Source of the DNA: Paraburkholderia franconis
Lineage (GTDB): Bacteria > Pseudomonadota > Gammaproteobacteria > Burkholderiales > Burkholderiaceae
Direction: 5' to 3'
Assembly: GCF_009362735.1 (NCBI RefSeq)
Contig: NZ_WHNP01000016.1
Span: 108,402 to 172,401 of the forward strand
Length of the DNA: 64,000 nt
Position numbers and translations under genes: made by a program. Numbering within the stretch: the stretch's first letter is position 1; each line of letters begins with the position of its first letter. The notes under the pieces were generated by a model that was not told where the DNA came from, made no database searches, and saw only the letters and a program-made list of their open reading frames with translations. Shown piece after piece: positions 33,756 through 41,727 of the stretch.

Positions 33756-34696
33756 TGAACGACGGTTTCCTCGGCGGCCTGCGGCTGGCAATGGTGGCAT
33801 TGCAGAACATCGGCTTTGCCGTCCTTGTGGGAGCGCTCCTATGCGACACGTGGCTTGCGCGCAGCCATTCGCGATGGCAGGCCGGAGTCAGCATGCGTCT
33901 GCTGCTCACGGTGCGCATCGCTTCCCTGACGACTCTCGCAAGCGGCGCGTTCGCGTTCTGGATTCATTGCGCGCTGATGAGCGAATCCACACTCAGTGAG
34001 GCTGGGCCTGCCGTCCGCTCGATGCTGGTGGAAACCGGCTTTGGTCACGCCTCGTTGGTGGGCGCAGCCTTCATGCTTGGCGTGGTGGTGCTATCACTCG
34101 TGCAGTCTGGCAAACCGATTCGATTCAAGCCGGTTATCTGGCTCGCGTTCGCCGGTGTCGCGTTGTCACGCAGTCATGCAGGTCACCCTGTCGACGCCGG
34201 TGTGTTCAGCATTCCGGTCTGGGCAGACTGGATGCATTTCCTTGCCATCAGCGTATGGGTAGGAATTGTACTTGTGACGACATACATCGTCGTTCCGCGC
34301 GTGTTCAGCGCACCTGCCACCGACCGCGCGAACACTGCAATGTTTATCCAGTCACTGTCGGGCGCCGCGACATTCGCGCTGTTTGTGCTATTCGCCACTG
34401 GAGCATATAACGGCTGGCGCGGCGTTGCGACGCCTGAGAACTTGTGGGCATCCGCATATGGTCAGATATTGCTGCTCAAGCTTGCGCTCGTGCTTATAGC
34501 CGCCGCACTTGGCGCACACAATCGTTTCTTTGCAATGCCGCCGCTGCTTGCGTCCCTGAAGGAACCGTTATCGGAATCACCTCCGCGACCACTGAAGCGC
34601 TTTGCTGCAGTGCTGCACGTTGAGTCCGTCGTGCTGGCGGGTGTGCTGGTCGCCGCTGCGATTCTTGTCTCGAGTCCGCTGCCGGGTACAGCCTAG
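33755..34696 (+). CDS. copD: CopD-family inner-membrane copper protein
   Basis: The 313-residue protein has about eight membrane helices and the CopD pattern: 'RIASLTTLASGAFAFWIHCALMSES', 'GHASLVGAAFMLGVVVL', 'SRSHAGHP', 'DWMHFLAISVWVGIVLVTTYIVVPRVF' and 'LKLALVLIAAALGAHNRF'. The His residues in the SHAGH and MHF segments are the expected metal ligands. CopD works with CopC to bring copper across the inner membrane, for example for enzyme loading. It is coupled to copC. Confidence 0.92.
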   Translation: MNDGFLGGLRLAMVALQNIGFAVLVGALLCDTWLARSHSRWQAGVSMRLLLTVRIASLTTLASGAFAFWIHCALMSESTLSEAGPAVRSMLVETGFGHASLVGAAFMLGVVVLSLVQSGKPIRFKPVIWLAFAGVALSRSHAGHPVDAGVFSIPVWADWMHFLAISVWVGIVLVTTYIVVPRVFSAPATDRANTAMFIQSLSGAATFALFVLFATGAYNGWRGVATPENLWASAYGQILLLKLALVLIAAALGAHNRFFAMPPLLASLKEPLSESPPRPLKRFAAVLHVESVVLAGVLVAAAILVSSPLPGTA

Positions 34697-34790
34697 CGTG
34701 TACGACCAGCTGCGCCGGTGTTGGCTCACGTGCATTCCAGATACAAATTTCCCGGAATGTGAATAAAATGGGCGGGCGACACTTGCGACC

Positions 34791-35147
34791 ATGAAACTCA
34801 TTCGGACCCTCTTCATCTTGTTGCTTTGCGCAGTGCTGCCCATCAGCGGGCTGGCAGCCAGCGGCACGGCCGGGGAATGTCCGATGGAACAAACAATGGC
34901 AATGGAAGACGGCATGCCCGCCGCCATGCCGGGCTGCGACTCAACGAAATCGGCCTCGACCGACAAGGCAAAAGGCGGTTTCTGCAAGATAACGGCCCAG
35001 TGCCAGTTCGGCAGTCTGTACTATCCCGCCGTAACCGCGACCGTCAGCCACCCCACGTCCGTGGGAAGTCGCGTTGTCTTCCACTATGCACAGTCGCTCA
35101 CCGTCCGGGAACCGGGCGGGCTGTGGCGACCTCCTCGAGCAATCTGA
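34791..35147 (+). CDS. Small exported Cys-rich protein, CzcI-like
   Basis: The 118-residue protein has a signal peptide (LIRTLFILLLCAVLPISGLAAS), a Met/Cys region (GECPMEQTMAMEDGMPAAMPGCD, then GFCKITAQCQFG) and the tail 'EPGGLWRPPRAI'. It resembles the exported proteins at 29342 and 43666 and, like CzcI, sits immediately before a CzcC/CusC gene. TAAAAT at 34764-34769 could be its -10 box. Role is probably metal sensing or buffering in the periplasm. Confidence 0.65.
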   Translation: MKLIRTLFILLLCAVLPISGLAASGTAGECPMEQTMAMEDGMPAAMPGCDSTKSASTDKAKGGFCKITAQCQFGSLYYPAVTATVSHPTSVGSRVVFHYAQSLTVREPGGLWRPPRAI

Positions 35148-35164
35148 TCCCTTGCTGACTGGTT

Positions 35165-35202
35165 CACCGCGTCTGCGGTGAGGTCGTCCTGCGTCCAGGA
35201 CG
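35165..35202 (+). promoter_or_regulatory. Two tandem tetraloop hairpins upstream of cusC
   Basis: CACCGC (35165-35170) pairs with GCGGTG (35175-35180) across GTCT; CGTCCTG (35185-35191) pairs with CAGGACG (35196-35202) across CGTC. Both are perfect. They occupy the short gap between the CzcI-like gene and cusC. No run of T follows, so they may be RNA stability or processing elements rather than terminators. Confidence 0.5.
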
Positions 35203-35239
35203 TGGATTCCCTTTGGGTCTCCGCCGTTGGGATTAGAAC

Positions 35240-36538
35240 ATGCAACCAAAAACTATCGATACGCCACTGCGCTGGCGTGCACCACTGCGCGCGCGGTTGG
35301 TCGTCGTCGCGCTGATTCTCGCGAGCGCCGCCGCGCACGCCCAGAACGCATCCTTCACGCTTGAGGCCGCCTTGCAGTCCGCGACGGACCGCTCTGCTGC
35401 GATGCAGGCAGCGCAGGCATCGGAACGCGCCAGTTCGGAAGCTGCTGTCAAGGTCGGCCAGTTACCGGACCCGACGCTCAAGGCTGGTATCGACAACCTG
35501 CCCGTCACCGGGCCGCAAAAATACACCATTGGCCAGGACTTCATGACGATGCGCCGCATCGGCATCGAACAGGAGTGGGTCTCCGGTGAAAAGCGACGTC
35601 TGCGCTCGACACTTGCGAACCAGATGGTCGGCCGTGAACACGATGGCTATCTGCTGCAACTCGCCAACGTCCGACAGCAGACGGCGGGGGCATGGCTGAA
35701 CGCCATCTACGCAAAGAAAGCCGTGTCGCTGCAGCATGACCTGCTGGACCACATGAACCACGAACTCGCCGCGACGAAAGCCTCGTACCGGGGCGCAAAG
35801 GCAACGGCCGCAGACGTCGTGCAAGCCCATACCATGCTCGCGCGGACGCAGGACCAGATGCTCAAGGCCGAGCAGACTTACAAGACGGCTCTTATCACGC
35901 TTTCGCGATGGACGGCGACACCCGTTTCCGACGTCACGGGTGAGCCGCCCTCGCCGGAATCGTTCGTGTCGTCGCTGCCCCCCGAGGAGTTGAAGCAGGT
36001 CCAGCCCACGTTGGTCGCAGCAGCCGATGACATAGCCGTGGCCGATGCAGACACCGCAGTCGCGAACAGCGAGCGCAGTCCCAACTGGACGTGGGAGGTT
36101 GCGTACCAGCAACGCGGCGGTGCCTATTCGAACATGGTGTCGATTGGTGTGAGCATCCCGCTTCCCATCAACCGCAAGAACCTTCAGAACCGGGATGCGG
36201 CCGAGAAGGCCGAACTCGCCACCAAGGCGCGTCTGCTGTACGAGGACACACAGCGTCAGGTTGAAGCGGACATCCAGACCCAGTCCGCCACGCTCGCCAG
36301 CGGCCGTGAGCGCATCGCGAATCTCAGCCAGTCTCTCCTGCCTTCTGCCGACCAGCGTGTGCAGCTTGCGAACGCCGCATACCGCTCAGGAACGGGCTCG
36401 CTTGCCGATACGTTCGCAGCACGTCGCGCGCAACTCGATGCGCAGCTTCAGGTGCTTGACCTCAAACGCGATGTCTCCCAGACCTGGGCGCAGCTTGAAT
36501 ACCAGGTCGTGCCGGCGACGATGGCCGCAGCGCAGTGA
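35240..36538 (+). CDS. cusC: CusC/CzcC-type outer-membrane efflux protein
   Basis: The 432-residue protein has a signal peptide (RLVVVALILASAAAHAQN) and two OEP repeats: 'FTLEAALQSATDRSAAMQAAQASERASSEAAVKVGQLPDPTLKAGID' and 'LVAAADDIAVADADTAVANSERSPNWTWEVAYQQRGG'. The mid section 'MTMRRIGIEQEW' and 'GVSIPLPINRKNLQNR' is typical of CzcC-type proteins. It is the outer-membrane channel for cusBA. Twelve bases separate it from cusB. Confidence 0.88.
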   Translation: MQPKTIDTPLRWRAPLRARLVVVALILASAAAHAQNASFTLEAALQSATDRSAAMQAAQASERASSEAAVKVGQLPDPTLKAGIDNLPVTGPQKYTIGQDFMTMRRIGIEQEWVSGEKRRLRSTLANQMVGREHDGYLLQLANVRQQTAGAWLNAIYAKKAVSLQHDLLDHMNHELAATKASYRGAKATAADVVQAHTMLARTQDQMLKAEQTYKTALITLSRWTATPVSDVTGEPPSPESFVSSLPPEELKQVQPTLVAAADDIAVADADTAVANSERSPNWTWEVAYQQRGGAYSNMVSIGVSIPLPINRKNLQNRDAAEKAELATKARLLYEDTQRQVEADIQTQSATLASGRERIANLSQSLLPSADQRVQLANAAYRSGTGSLADTFAARRAQLDAQLQVLDLKRDVSQTWAQLEYQVVPATMAAAQ

Positions 36539-36549
36539 AGGAGAGAGCG

Positions 36550-38097
36550 ATGATGAATAAATCACTGGTCCGCGCGGTTTTACTGGTATTTGCCGGCGCG
36601 GCCCTGCTTGGCGCAGGCTACTTTGCGGGCACACGTCACGCCGCAACAAACGGGATGGGCGTATCCGTGAATGGTGCTGCTACAACTTCAACGGGCGACA
36701 AGGTCGACCCGAAGACAGGCCGGAAGGTGCTCTACTGGCACGACCCGATGGTGCCTGCGCAGCACTTTGACAAGCCCGGCAAGTCGCCCTTTATGGATAT
36801 GCAGCTGGAGCCCGTCTACGCGGACGAAGGCGGCGGGGCGGCGGGCGTCAGGATTGACCCCGGTTTGCAGCAAAACCTCGGCATCCGCTATGCGACCGCG
36901 CGCCGGCAGGACACCTCGGACGGCTTCGACGCGGTTGGCACCACGCAGTTCGATGAGTCACGGGCTGACGTCGTTCAGTCGCGCGTGACAGGCTATATCG
37001 ACCATCTGTACGCCAGCGCCCCGATGCAGCGGATAAGCAAGGGAGCGCCGATAGCGTCCCTGTTTGTGCCCGACTGGCTCGCGCCGCAGGAAGAATACCT
37101 GTCGCTCAAGCGCGGCGGGATGGACATGGGCCTGCTCGAGGCATCACGCGCGCGGATGCGTGCACTCTCGATTCCGGACGGGCTCATCGCCAGTCTTGAC
37201 CGGACCGGGGAGGTTCAGACACACGTCGTTCTCTCGTCGCCCGAAACAGGTGTCGTGAGCGAACTCAACGTGCGGGACGGCGCGCAGGTTACGCCTGGCC
37301 AGACGCTCGCCAAGGTCGCGGGTCTCTCGAAGCTCTGGCTCATCGTCGAGATTCCCGAAGCGCTCGCGCTGAGTGTGAAACCCGGCATGACCGTCGATGC
37401 CACGTTCTCTGGCGACCCGACCCAGCACTTTAACGGACAGATACGTGAAGTCCTGCCGGGCATCAGCACCACCAGCCGTACGCTTCAGGCGCGGCTCGAA
37501 ATCGACAACGCTGCGCTGAAACTGACGCCGGGCATGTTGATGCGTGTGCGTGTCGGCGGACAGAAGACGGTCTCGCGGCTGCTGGTGCCTTCGGAGGCGG
37601 TCATCACGACGGGCAAGCGCTCCGTGGTCATCGTGAAGAACCAGGATGGCCGTCTGCAACCGGTCTCGGTGAACGTCGGCAACGACGTTGGCAACGAGAC
37701 CGAGGTGCTCAGCGGCCTGAACGATGGCGAGACGGTCGTCGCGTCCGGCCAGTTCCTCATCGATTCGGAGGCCAGTCTGAAATCGGTGCTGCCACGACTG
37801 GAAGGCAGTACAGGCGCAGGTACGAGTCCTCAGGCAACCGCGTCCGCGCCCACAGCGGCGGCTGCTCAAACCTACGAGACAGCCGGCAAGGTCGAACACG
37901 TCACGGGTAAGGACATCACTTTCTCGCATCAGCCCGTTCCCGCGCTGGGCTGGCCCGCCATGACGATGGCGTTCAGCAAGCCCGCATCCGATGCATTCCC
38001 GGACGTGAAGCCTGGCCAGACCGTCCATTTCGTCTTCAAACAGTCGGATGACGGATACCAGCTCACGAAAGTTGAACCGTCAGGAGGCGCGAAATGA
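36550..38097 (+). CDS. cusB: CusB-type adaptor with metal-binding N-terminus and fused CusF domain
   Basis: The 515-residue adaptor has a membrane anchor (LVRAVLLVFAGAALLGAGYFAG), a heavy-metal-binding segment (YWHDPMVPAQHFDKPGKSPFMDMQLEP), lipoyl/hairpin and barrel domains ('LFVPDWLAPQEEYLSLKRGG', 'VVSELNVRDGAQVTPGQTLAKVAGLSKLWLIVEIPE') and, after an Ala/Thr linker near residue 425, a CusF domain with 'ITFSHQPVPALGWPAMTMAF'. That domain keeps the His, Trp, Met, Met ligand set of classic CusF. GAAGGAG precedes ATG 36550. It delivers Cu(I)/Ag(I) to CusA. Confidence 0.93.
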   Translation: MMNKSLVRAVLLVFAGAALLGAGYFAGTRHAATNGMGVSVNGAATTSTGDKVDPKTGRKVLYWHDPMVPAQHFDKPGKSPFMDMQLEPVYADEGGGAAGVRIDPGLQQNLGIRYATARRQDTSDGFDAVGTTQFDESRADVVQSRVTGYIDHLYASAPMQRISKGAPIASLFVPDWLAPQEEYLSLKRGGMDMGLLEASRARMRALSIPDGLIASLDRTGEVQTHVVLSSPETGVVSELNVRDGAQVTPGQTLAKVAGLSKLWLIVEIPEALALSVKPGMTVDATFSGDPTQHFNGQIREVLPGISTTSRTLQARLEIDNAALKLTPGMLMRVRVGGQKTVSRLLVPSEAVITTGKRSVVIVKNQDGRLQPVSVNVGNDVGNETEVLSGLNDGETVVASGQFLIDSEASLKSVLPRLEGSTGAGTSPQATASAPTAAAAQTYETAGKVEHVTGKDITFSHQPVPALGWPAMTMAFSKPASDAFPDVKPGQTVHFVFKQSDDGYQLTKVEPSGGAK

Positions 38098-41000
38098 TTG
38101 CGCGCCTCATCCGCTGGTCCATCCATAACCGCTTTCTCGTGCTGCTTGCGACCGTGCTTGTCACCGCATGGGGCGTGTATTCGGTGTCGCATACGCCACT
38201 GGATGCACTGCCGGACCTCTCCGATACGCAGGTCATCATCAAAGCGTCGTATCCGGGCAAGGCCCCGCAGGTCATCGAGGACCAGGTCACCTATCCGCTC
38301 ACGACAACGCTATTGGGGGTGCCCGGTGCGAAAACCATCCGTGCGTATTCGTCGTTCGGCGACGCCTTTGTCTACGTGCTGTTCGATGACAAGACCGACC
38401 CGTACTGGGCGCGCTCACGCGTGCTCGAATACCTGAACCAGGTGCAGAGCCGCCTTCCCCAGGGAGCGACAGTTTCGCTCGGCCCTGACGCGACGGGCGT
38501 GGGCTGGGTGTATGAATACGCGCTGGTCGCTAAGACAGGAAAGCACGACCTCGGACAGTTGCGCGCACTGAACGACTGGTTCCTCAAGTTCGAGCTCAAG
38601 GCTGTCCCGGACGTGTCGGAAGTAGCGAGCGTCGGCGGGATGGTGCGTCAGTATCAGGTCGTGCTCGACCCAGACAAGCTGCGCGCGTACGGCATCACGC
38701 AGGCGATGGTGGCCGACGCACTCGGTAAGGCCAATCAGGAGTCCGGCGGCGCAGTCGTCGAACTGGCCGAGTCCGAGTATGTCGTCCGCTCGTCAGGCTA
38801 TCTGCACTCGCTGGATGATTTCCGCAATGTCGTCCTCCGGACCAATGATGCGGGCACGCCGGTGTTGCTCGGCGACGTCGCCCGCATCCAGATTGGGCCC
38901 GAGCCGCGTCGTGGCATTGCCGAACTCAATGGTGAAGGTGAAGTGGCCGGCGGTGTCGTCGTGATGCGTTCCGGCAAGAATGCGCTGACGACCATCGAGG
39001 CGGTGAAATCCAGACTCGCTGACCTGAAGCGTTCGTTGCCGGCGGGCGTCGAAGTCGTGACGACCTACGACCGCTCACAGCTCATCGAAAATGCGGTGGA
39101 CAACCTGAAGGACAAGCTCATCGAGGAGTTCATCGTCGTCGGGATTGTCTGTGCCGTGTTCCTGTTCCATCTGCGCAGTGCGTTTGTGGCCGTCCTGTCG
39201 TTACCGCTAGGGGTGCTGGCTGCGTTCATCGTGATGCGCTATCAGGGCGTCAATGCGAACATCATGTCGCTAGGCGGGATTGCGATAGCTATCGGCGCGA
39301 TGATTGATGCGGCCATTGTGATGATTGAAAACGCCCACAAGCATCTGGAGGCGTTCGAGCACGAGCATCCCGATGAGCCGATAACGGCCGCGCAGCGATG
39401 GGAGCTGATTGCGACATCAGCGGCGGAGGTGGGACCGGCACTCTTCTTCTCGCTGCTCGTCATCACGCTGTCGTTCATTCCGGTGTTTTCGCTGGAGGGG
39501 CAGGAAGGCAGGCTCTTCTCGCCGCTGGCGTTCACGAAGACGTACACGATTGCTGCGGCTGCCGGTCTGTCGGTGACTCTGGTGCCCGTGCTGATGGGAT
39601 ACCTGATTCGCGGACGCATCCCGCATGAAACGTCCAATCCCATCGATCGCGTGCTGGTGCGCCTGTACCGGCCGTTGCTCGAAGCTACGTTGCGGCGCCC
39701 CTGGTTCACCATCGGACTCGCCGTTGTCGCGCTCGTACTCACCGCGATTCCGCTGACGCGATTGGGCGGAGAGTTCCTGCCGCCGCTCGACGAGGGCGAC
39801 CTGCTTTACATGCCGACGGCGCTCCCCAGCATTTCGACCGAGAAAGCGGCCGAGCTGTTGCAGCAGACCGACCGGCTCATCAAGACGGTACCCGAAGTGG
39901 CGACGGTGTTCGGCAAGTCAGGCCGCGCTGAGACTGCCACGGACCCGGCGCCGGGCCTCGAGATGTTCGAGACCACGATTCAGTTCAAACCAAGAAGCCA
40001 GTGGCGACCCGGCATGACGCCGGAGAAGCTGATGGACGAACTCGACCAGACCGTGAAAGTGCCAGGGCTGTCGAACCTATGGGTCCCGCCTATCCGCAAC
40101 CGCCTGGACATGTTGTCGACGGGTATCAAGACGCCGGTCGGTGTGAAGATTTCCGGTGCCAACCTTTCGGAGATTGACCGGATTGCGACGCAGGTTGAAG
40201 CGGCGGTAAAGGATGTGCCCGGTGTGACTTCTGCACTGGCAGAACGACTGAACGGCGGCCGTTACATCGACGTCGACATCAACCGGCAGGCGGCCGCTCG
40301 CTATGGCCTTTCCGTCAGCGACATCCAGTCTGTCGTCTCGTCGGCCGTCGGTGGTGAAAATGTGGGCGAGGTCATCGCGGGCCGGGAGCGGTTCCCCATC
40401 AACATCCGCTATCCGCGCGAGGTCCGCGACTCGCTCGAGAAGCTGCGTCAGTTGCCGGTCGTCACGGAGCGTGGCGCCCAGATACAGCTTGGCGATGTCG
40501 CGAATATCCAGATTGCCGATGGTCCGCCGATGATTCGCAGCGAAAATGCGCGGCTTTCGGGCTTCGTCTACATCGATATCCGGAACGTGGACCTGCAATC
40601 GGCGGTAAGAGCCATGCAGCAGGCAGTTGTGCAGAAGGTGGCATTGCCGCCCAGCTATTCGATTGCGTGGTCGGGTCAATTCGAGTACCTGGAGCGCGCA
40701 TCGGCGAAGCTGCGTACCGTGATTCCTGTGACGCTCGTCGTCATCTTTGTGCTGCTGTTCCTGACGTTCAACTCGGCTGCCGATGCGCTCTTGCTTATGT
40801 CGACGGTGCCGTTCGCGCTGGTCGGCGGATTCTGGTTCGTCTGGATACTGGGTCATGCGGTATCGGTCGCGACATCCGTGGGATTCATCGCGCTCGCCGG
40901 TGTAGCGGCTGAGTTCGGCGTCGTCATGCTGCTTTACCTGAAGGGCGCTCTCAACCGGCGACTCGAACTCGGTGAGCCTCTTGACGAGGCGACGCTGCTC

Positions 41001-41303
41001 GACGCGATTCGCGAAGGCGCCGTGCTGCGCGTGCGGCCCAAAGCGATGACAGTTGCCGTCGTGCTAGCCGGCCTTATTCCCATCATGGTCGGCCATGGAG
41101 CGGGTTCCGAAGTGATGCAGCGCATCGCCGCGCCCATGGTTGGCGGGATGGTGACCGCGCCCGTCCTCTCGATGTTCGTCATTCCCGCAGCCTGGTTCCT
41201 GTTGCAGCGCCGTCGCGTTGCGCGAAGCGAGGACACGCGGTTTTCTCATGCAGTACCTGCCGGCACGAAAGTGCCATCAACCGAAACTGGAGAGATTCAA
41301 TGA
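38094..41303 (+). CDS. cusA: CusA-type heavy-metal RND pump
   Basis: The 1069-residue pump shows HME-RND hallmarks: 'HTPLDALPDLSDTQVIIKASYPGKAPQVIEDQVTYPLTT' near the start, TM4 'GGIAIAIGAMIDAAIVMIENAHKHLE' with the Asp of the proton relay, 'GEFLPPLDEGDLLYMPTALPSIS', and the last helix block with 'VGFIALAGVAAEFGVVMLLYLKGALN'. This is the Cu/Ag branch by overall similarity. It overlaps cusB and cusF by four bases on either side, so cusBAF are translated together. Confidence 0.95.
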   Translation: MIARLIRWSIHNRFLVLLATVLVTAWGVYSVSHTPLDALPDLSDTQVIIKASYPGKAPQVIEDQVTYPLTTTLLGVPGAKTIRAYSSFGDAFVYVLFDDKTDPYWARSRVLEYLNQVQSRLPQGATVSLGPDATGVGWVYEYALVAKTGKHDLGQLRALNDWFLKFELKAVPDVSEVASVGGMVRQYQVVLDPDKLRAYGITQAMVADALGKANQESGGAVVELAESEYVVRSSGYLHSLDDFRNVVLRTNDAGTPVLLGDVARIQIGPEPRRGIAELNGEGEVAGGVVVMRSGKNALTTIEAVKSRLADLKRSLPAGVEVVTTYDRSQLIENAVDNLKDKLIEEFIVVGIVCAVFLFHLRSAFVAVLSLPLGVLAAFIVMRYQGVNANIMSLGGIAIAIGAMIDAAIVMIENAHKHLEAFEHEHPDEPITAAQRWELIATSAAEVGPALFFSLLVITLSFIPVFSLEGQEGRLFSPLAFTKTYTIAAAAGLSVTLVPVLMGYLIRGRIPHETSNPIDRVLVRLYRPLLEATLRRPWFTIGLAVVALVLTAIPLTRLGGEFLPPLDEGDLLYMPTALPSISTEKAAELLQQTDRLIKTVPEVATVFGKSGRAETATDPAPGLEMFETTIQFKPRSQWRPGMTPEKLMDELDQTVKVPGLSNLWVPPIRNRLDMLSTGIKTPVGVKISGANLSEIDRIATQVEAAVKDVPGVTSALAERLNGGRYIDVDINRQAAARYGLSVSDIQSVVSSAVGGENVGEVIAGRERFPINIRYPREVRDSLEKLRQLPVVTERGAQIQLGDVANIQIADGPPMIRSENARLSGFVYIDIRNVDLQSAVRAMQQAVVQKVALPPSYSIAWSGQFEYLERASAKLRTVIPVTLVVIFVLLFLTFNSAADALLLMSTVPFALVGGFWFVWILGHAVSVATSVGFIALAGVAAEFGVVMLLYLKGALNRRLELGEPLDEATLLDAIREGAVLRVRPKAMTVAVVLAGLIPIMVGHGAGSEVMQRIAAPMVGGMVTAPVLSMFVIPAAWFLLQRRRVARSEDTRFSHAVPAGTKVPSTETGEIQ

Positions 41304-41650
41304 AGAAGATGATTGTTGCGTTTTCAGCTATCGCAGCCATTGTGGCTGCACCCGCGTTCGCAGGTGACGACATGGCCGGCATGAGCATGTCCGGGAAACC
41401 TTCGGCAATGAAGGCATCAGCCAGCGCAGCCCTGACTGATGCCGAGGTCAAGAACGTCGATACCGCCACGGGCATGGTCACGCTGAAACACGGCGCACTG
41501 GAGAACGTCGGCATGCCGCCGATGACCATGGTGTTCAAGGCGAAGGATTCAGCGATGGCCAGGCAGGTTCACGAAGGCGACAAGGTCAAGGTGCGCGTTG
41601 AAAACGTCAACGGTACGCCGACTATCGTGAAGATGGAAAAGCAGTCGTGA
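41300..41650 (+). CDS. cusF: CusF-like periplasmic copper chaperone (second copy)
   Basis: The 116-residue product has a signal peptide (KMIVAFSAIAAIVAAPAFAG), a Met-rich linker (DMAGMSMSGKPSAM) and the CusF domain 'VTLKHGALENVGMPPMTMVF'. As in the copy at 32976, Met replaces the Trp44 of E. coli CusF while His and the MTM pair are kept. It closes the cusCBAF operon and overlaps the cusA stop. Confidence 0.92.
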   Translation: MKKMIVAFSAIAAIVAAPAFAGDDMAGMSMSGKPSAMKASASAALTDAEVKNVDTATGMVTLKHGALENVGMPPMTMVFKAKDSAMARQVHEGDKVKVRVENVNGTPTIVKMEKQS

Positions 41651-41664
41651 TGCGCTGCTGACAC

Positions 41665-41701
41665 GGTAACCGCAGGCTGAACGTTACCCGTTGGCCTGCG
41701 G
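41665..41701 (+). promoter_or_regulatory. Possible RNA pseudoknot or switching hairpins before dsbD
   Basis: Two inverted repeats interlock: GGTAAC (41665-41670) with GTTACC (41683-41688), and CCGCAGGC (41670-41677) with GCCTGCGG (41694-41701). Each 5' arm precedes both 3' arms, so the RNA can form an H-type pseudoknot or two alternative structures. It lies between the cusF stop and the dsbD start (41728), where it could tune read-through or translation. Confidence 0.5.
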
Positions 41702-41727
41702 ACCGGTTTGCTTGGAGGGAGCGAGAG

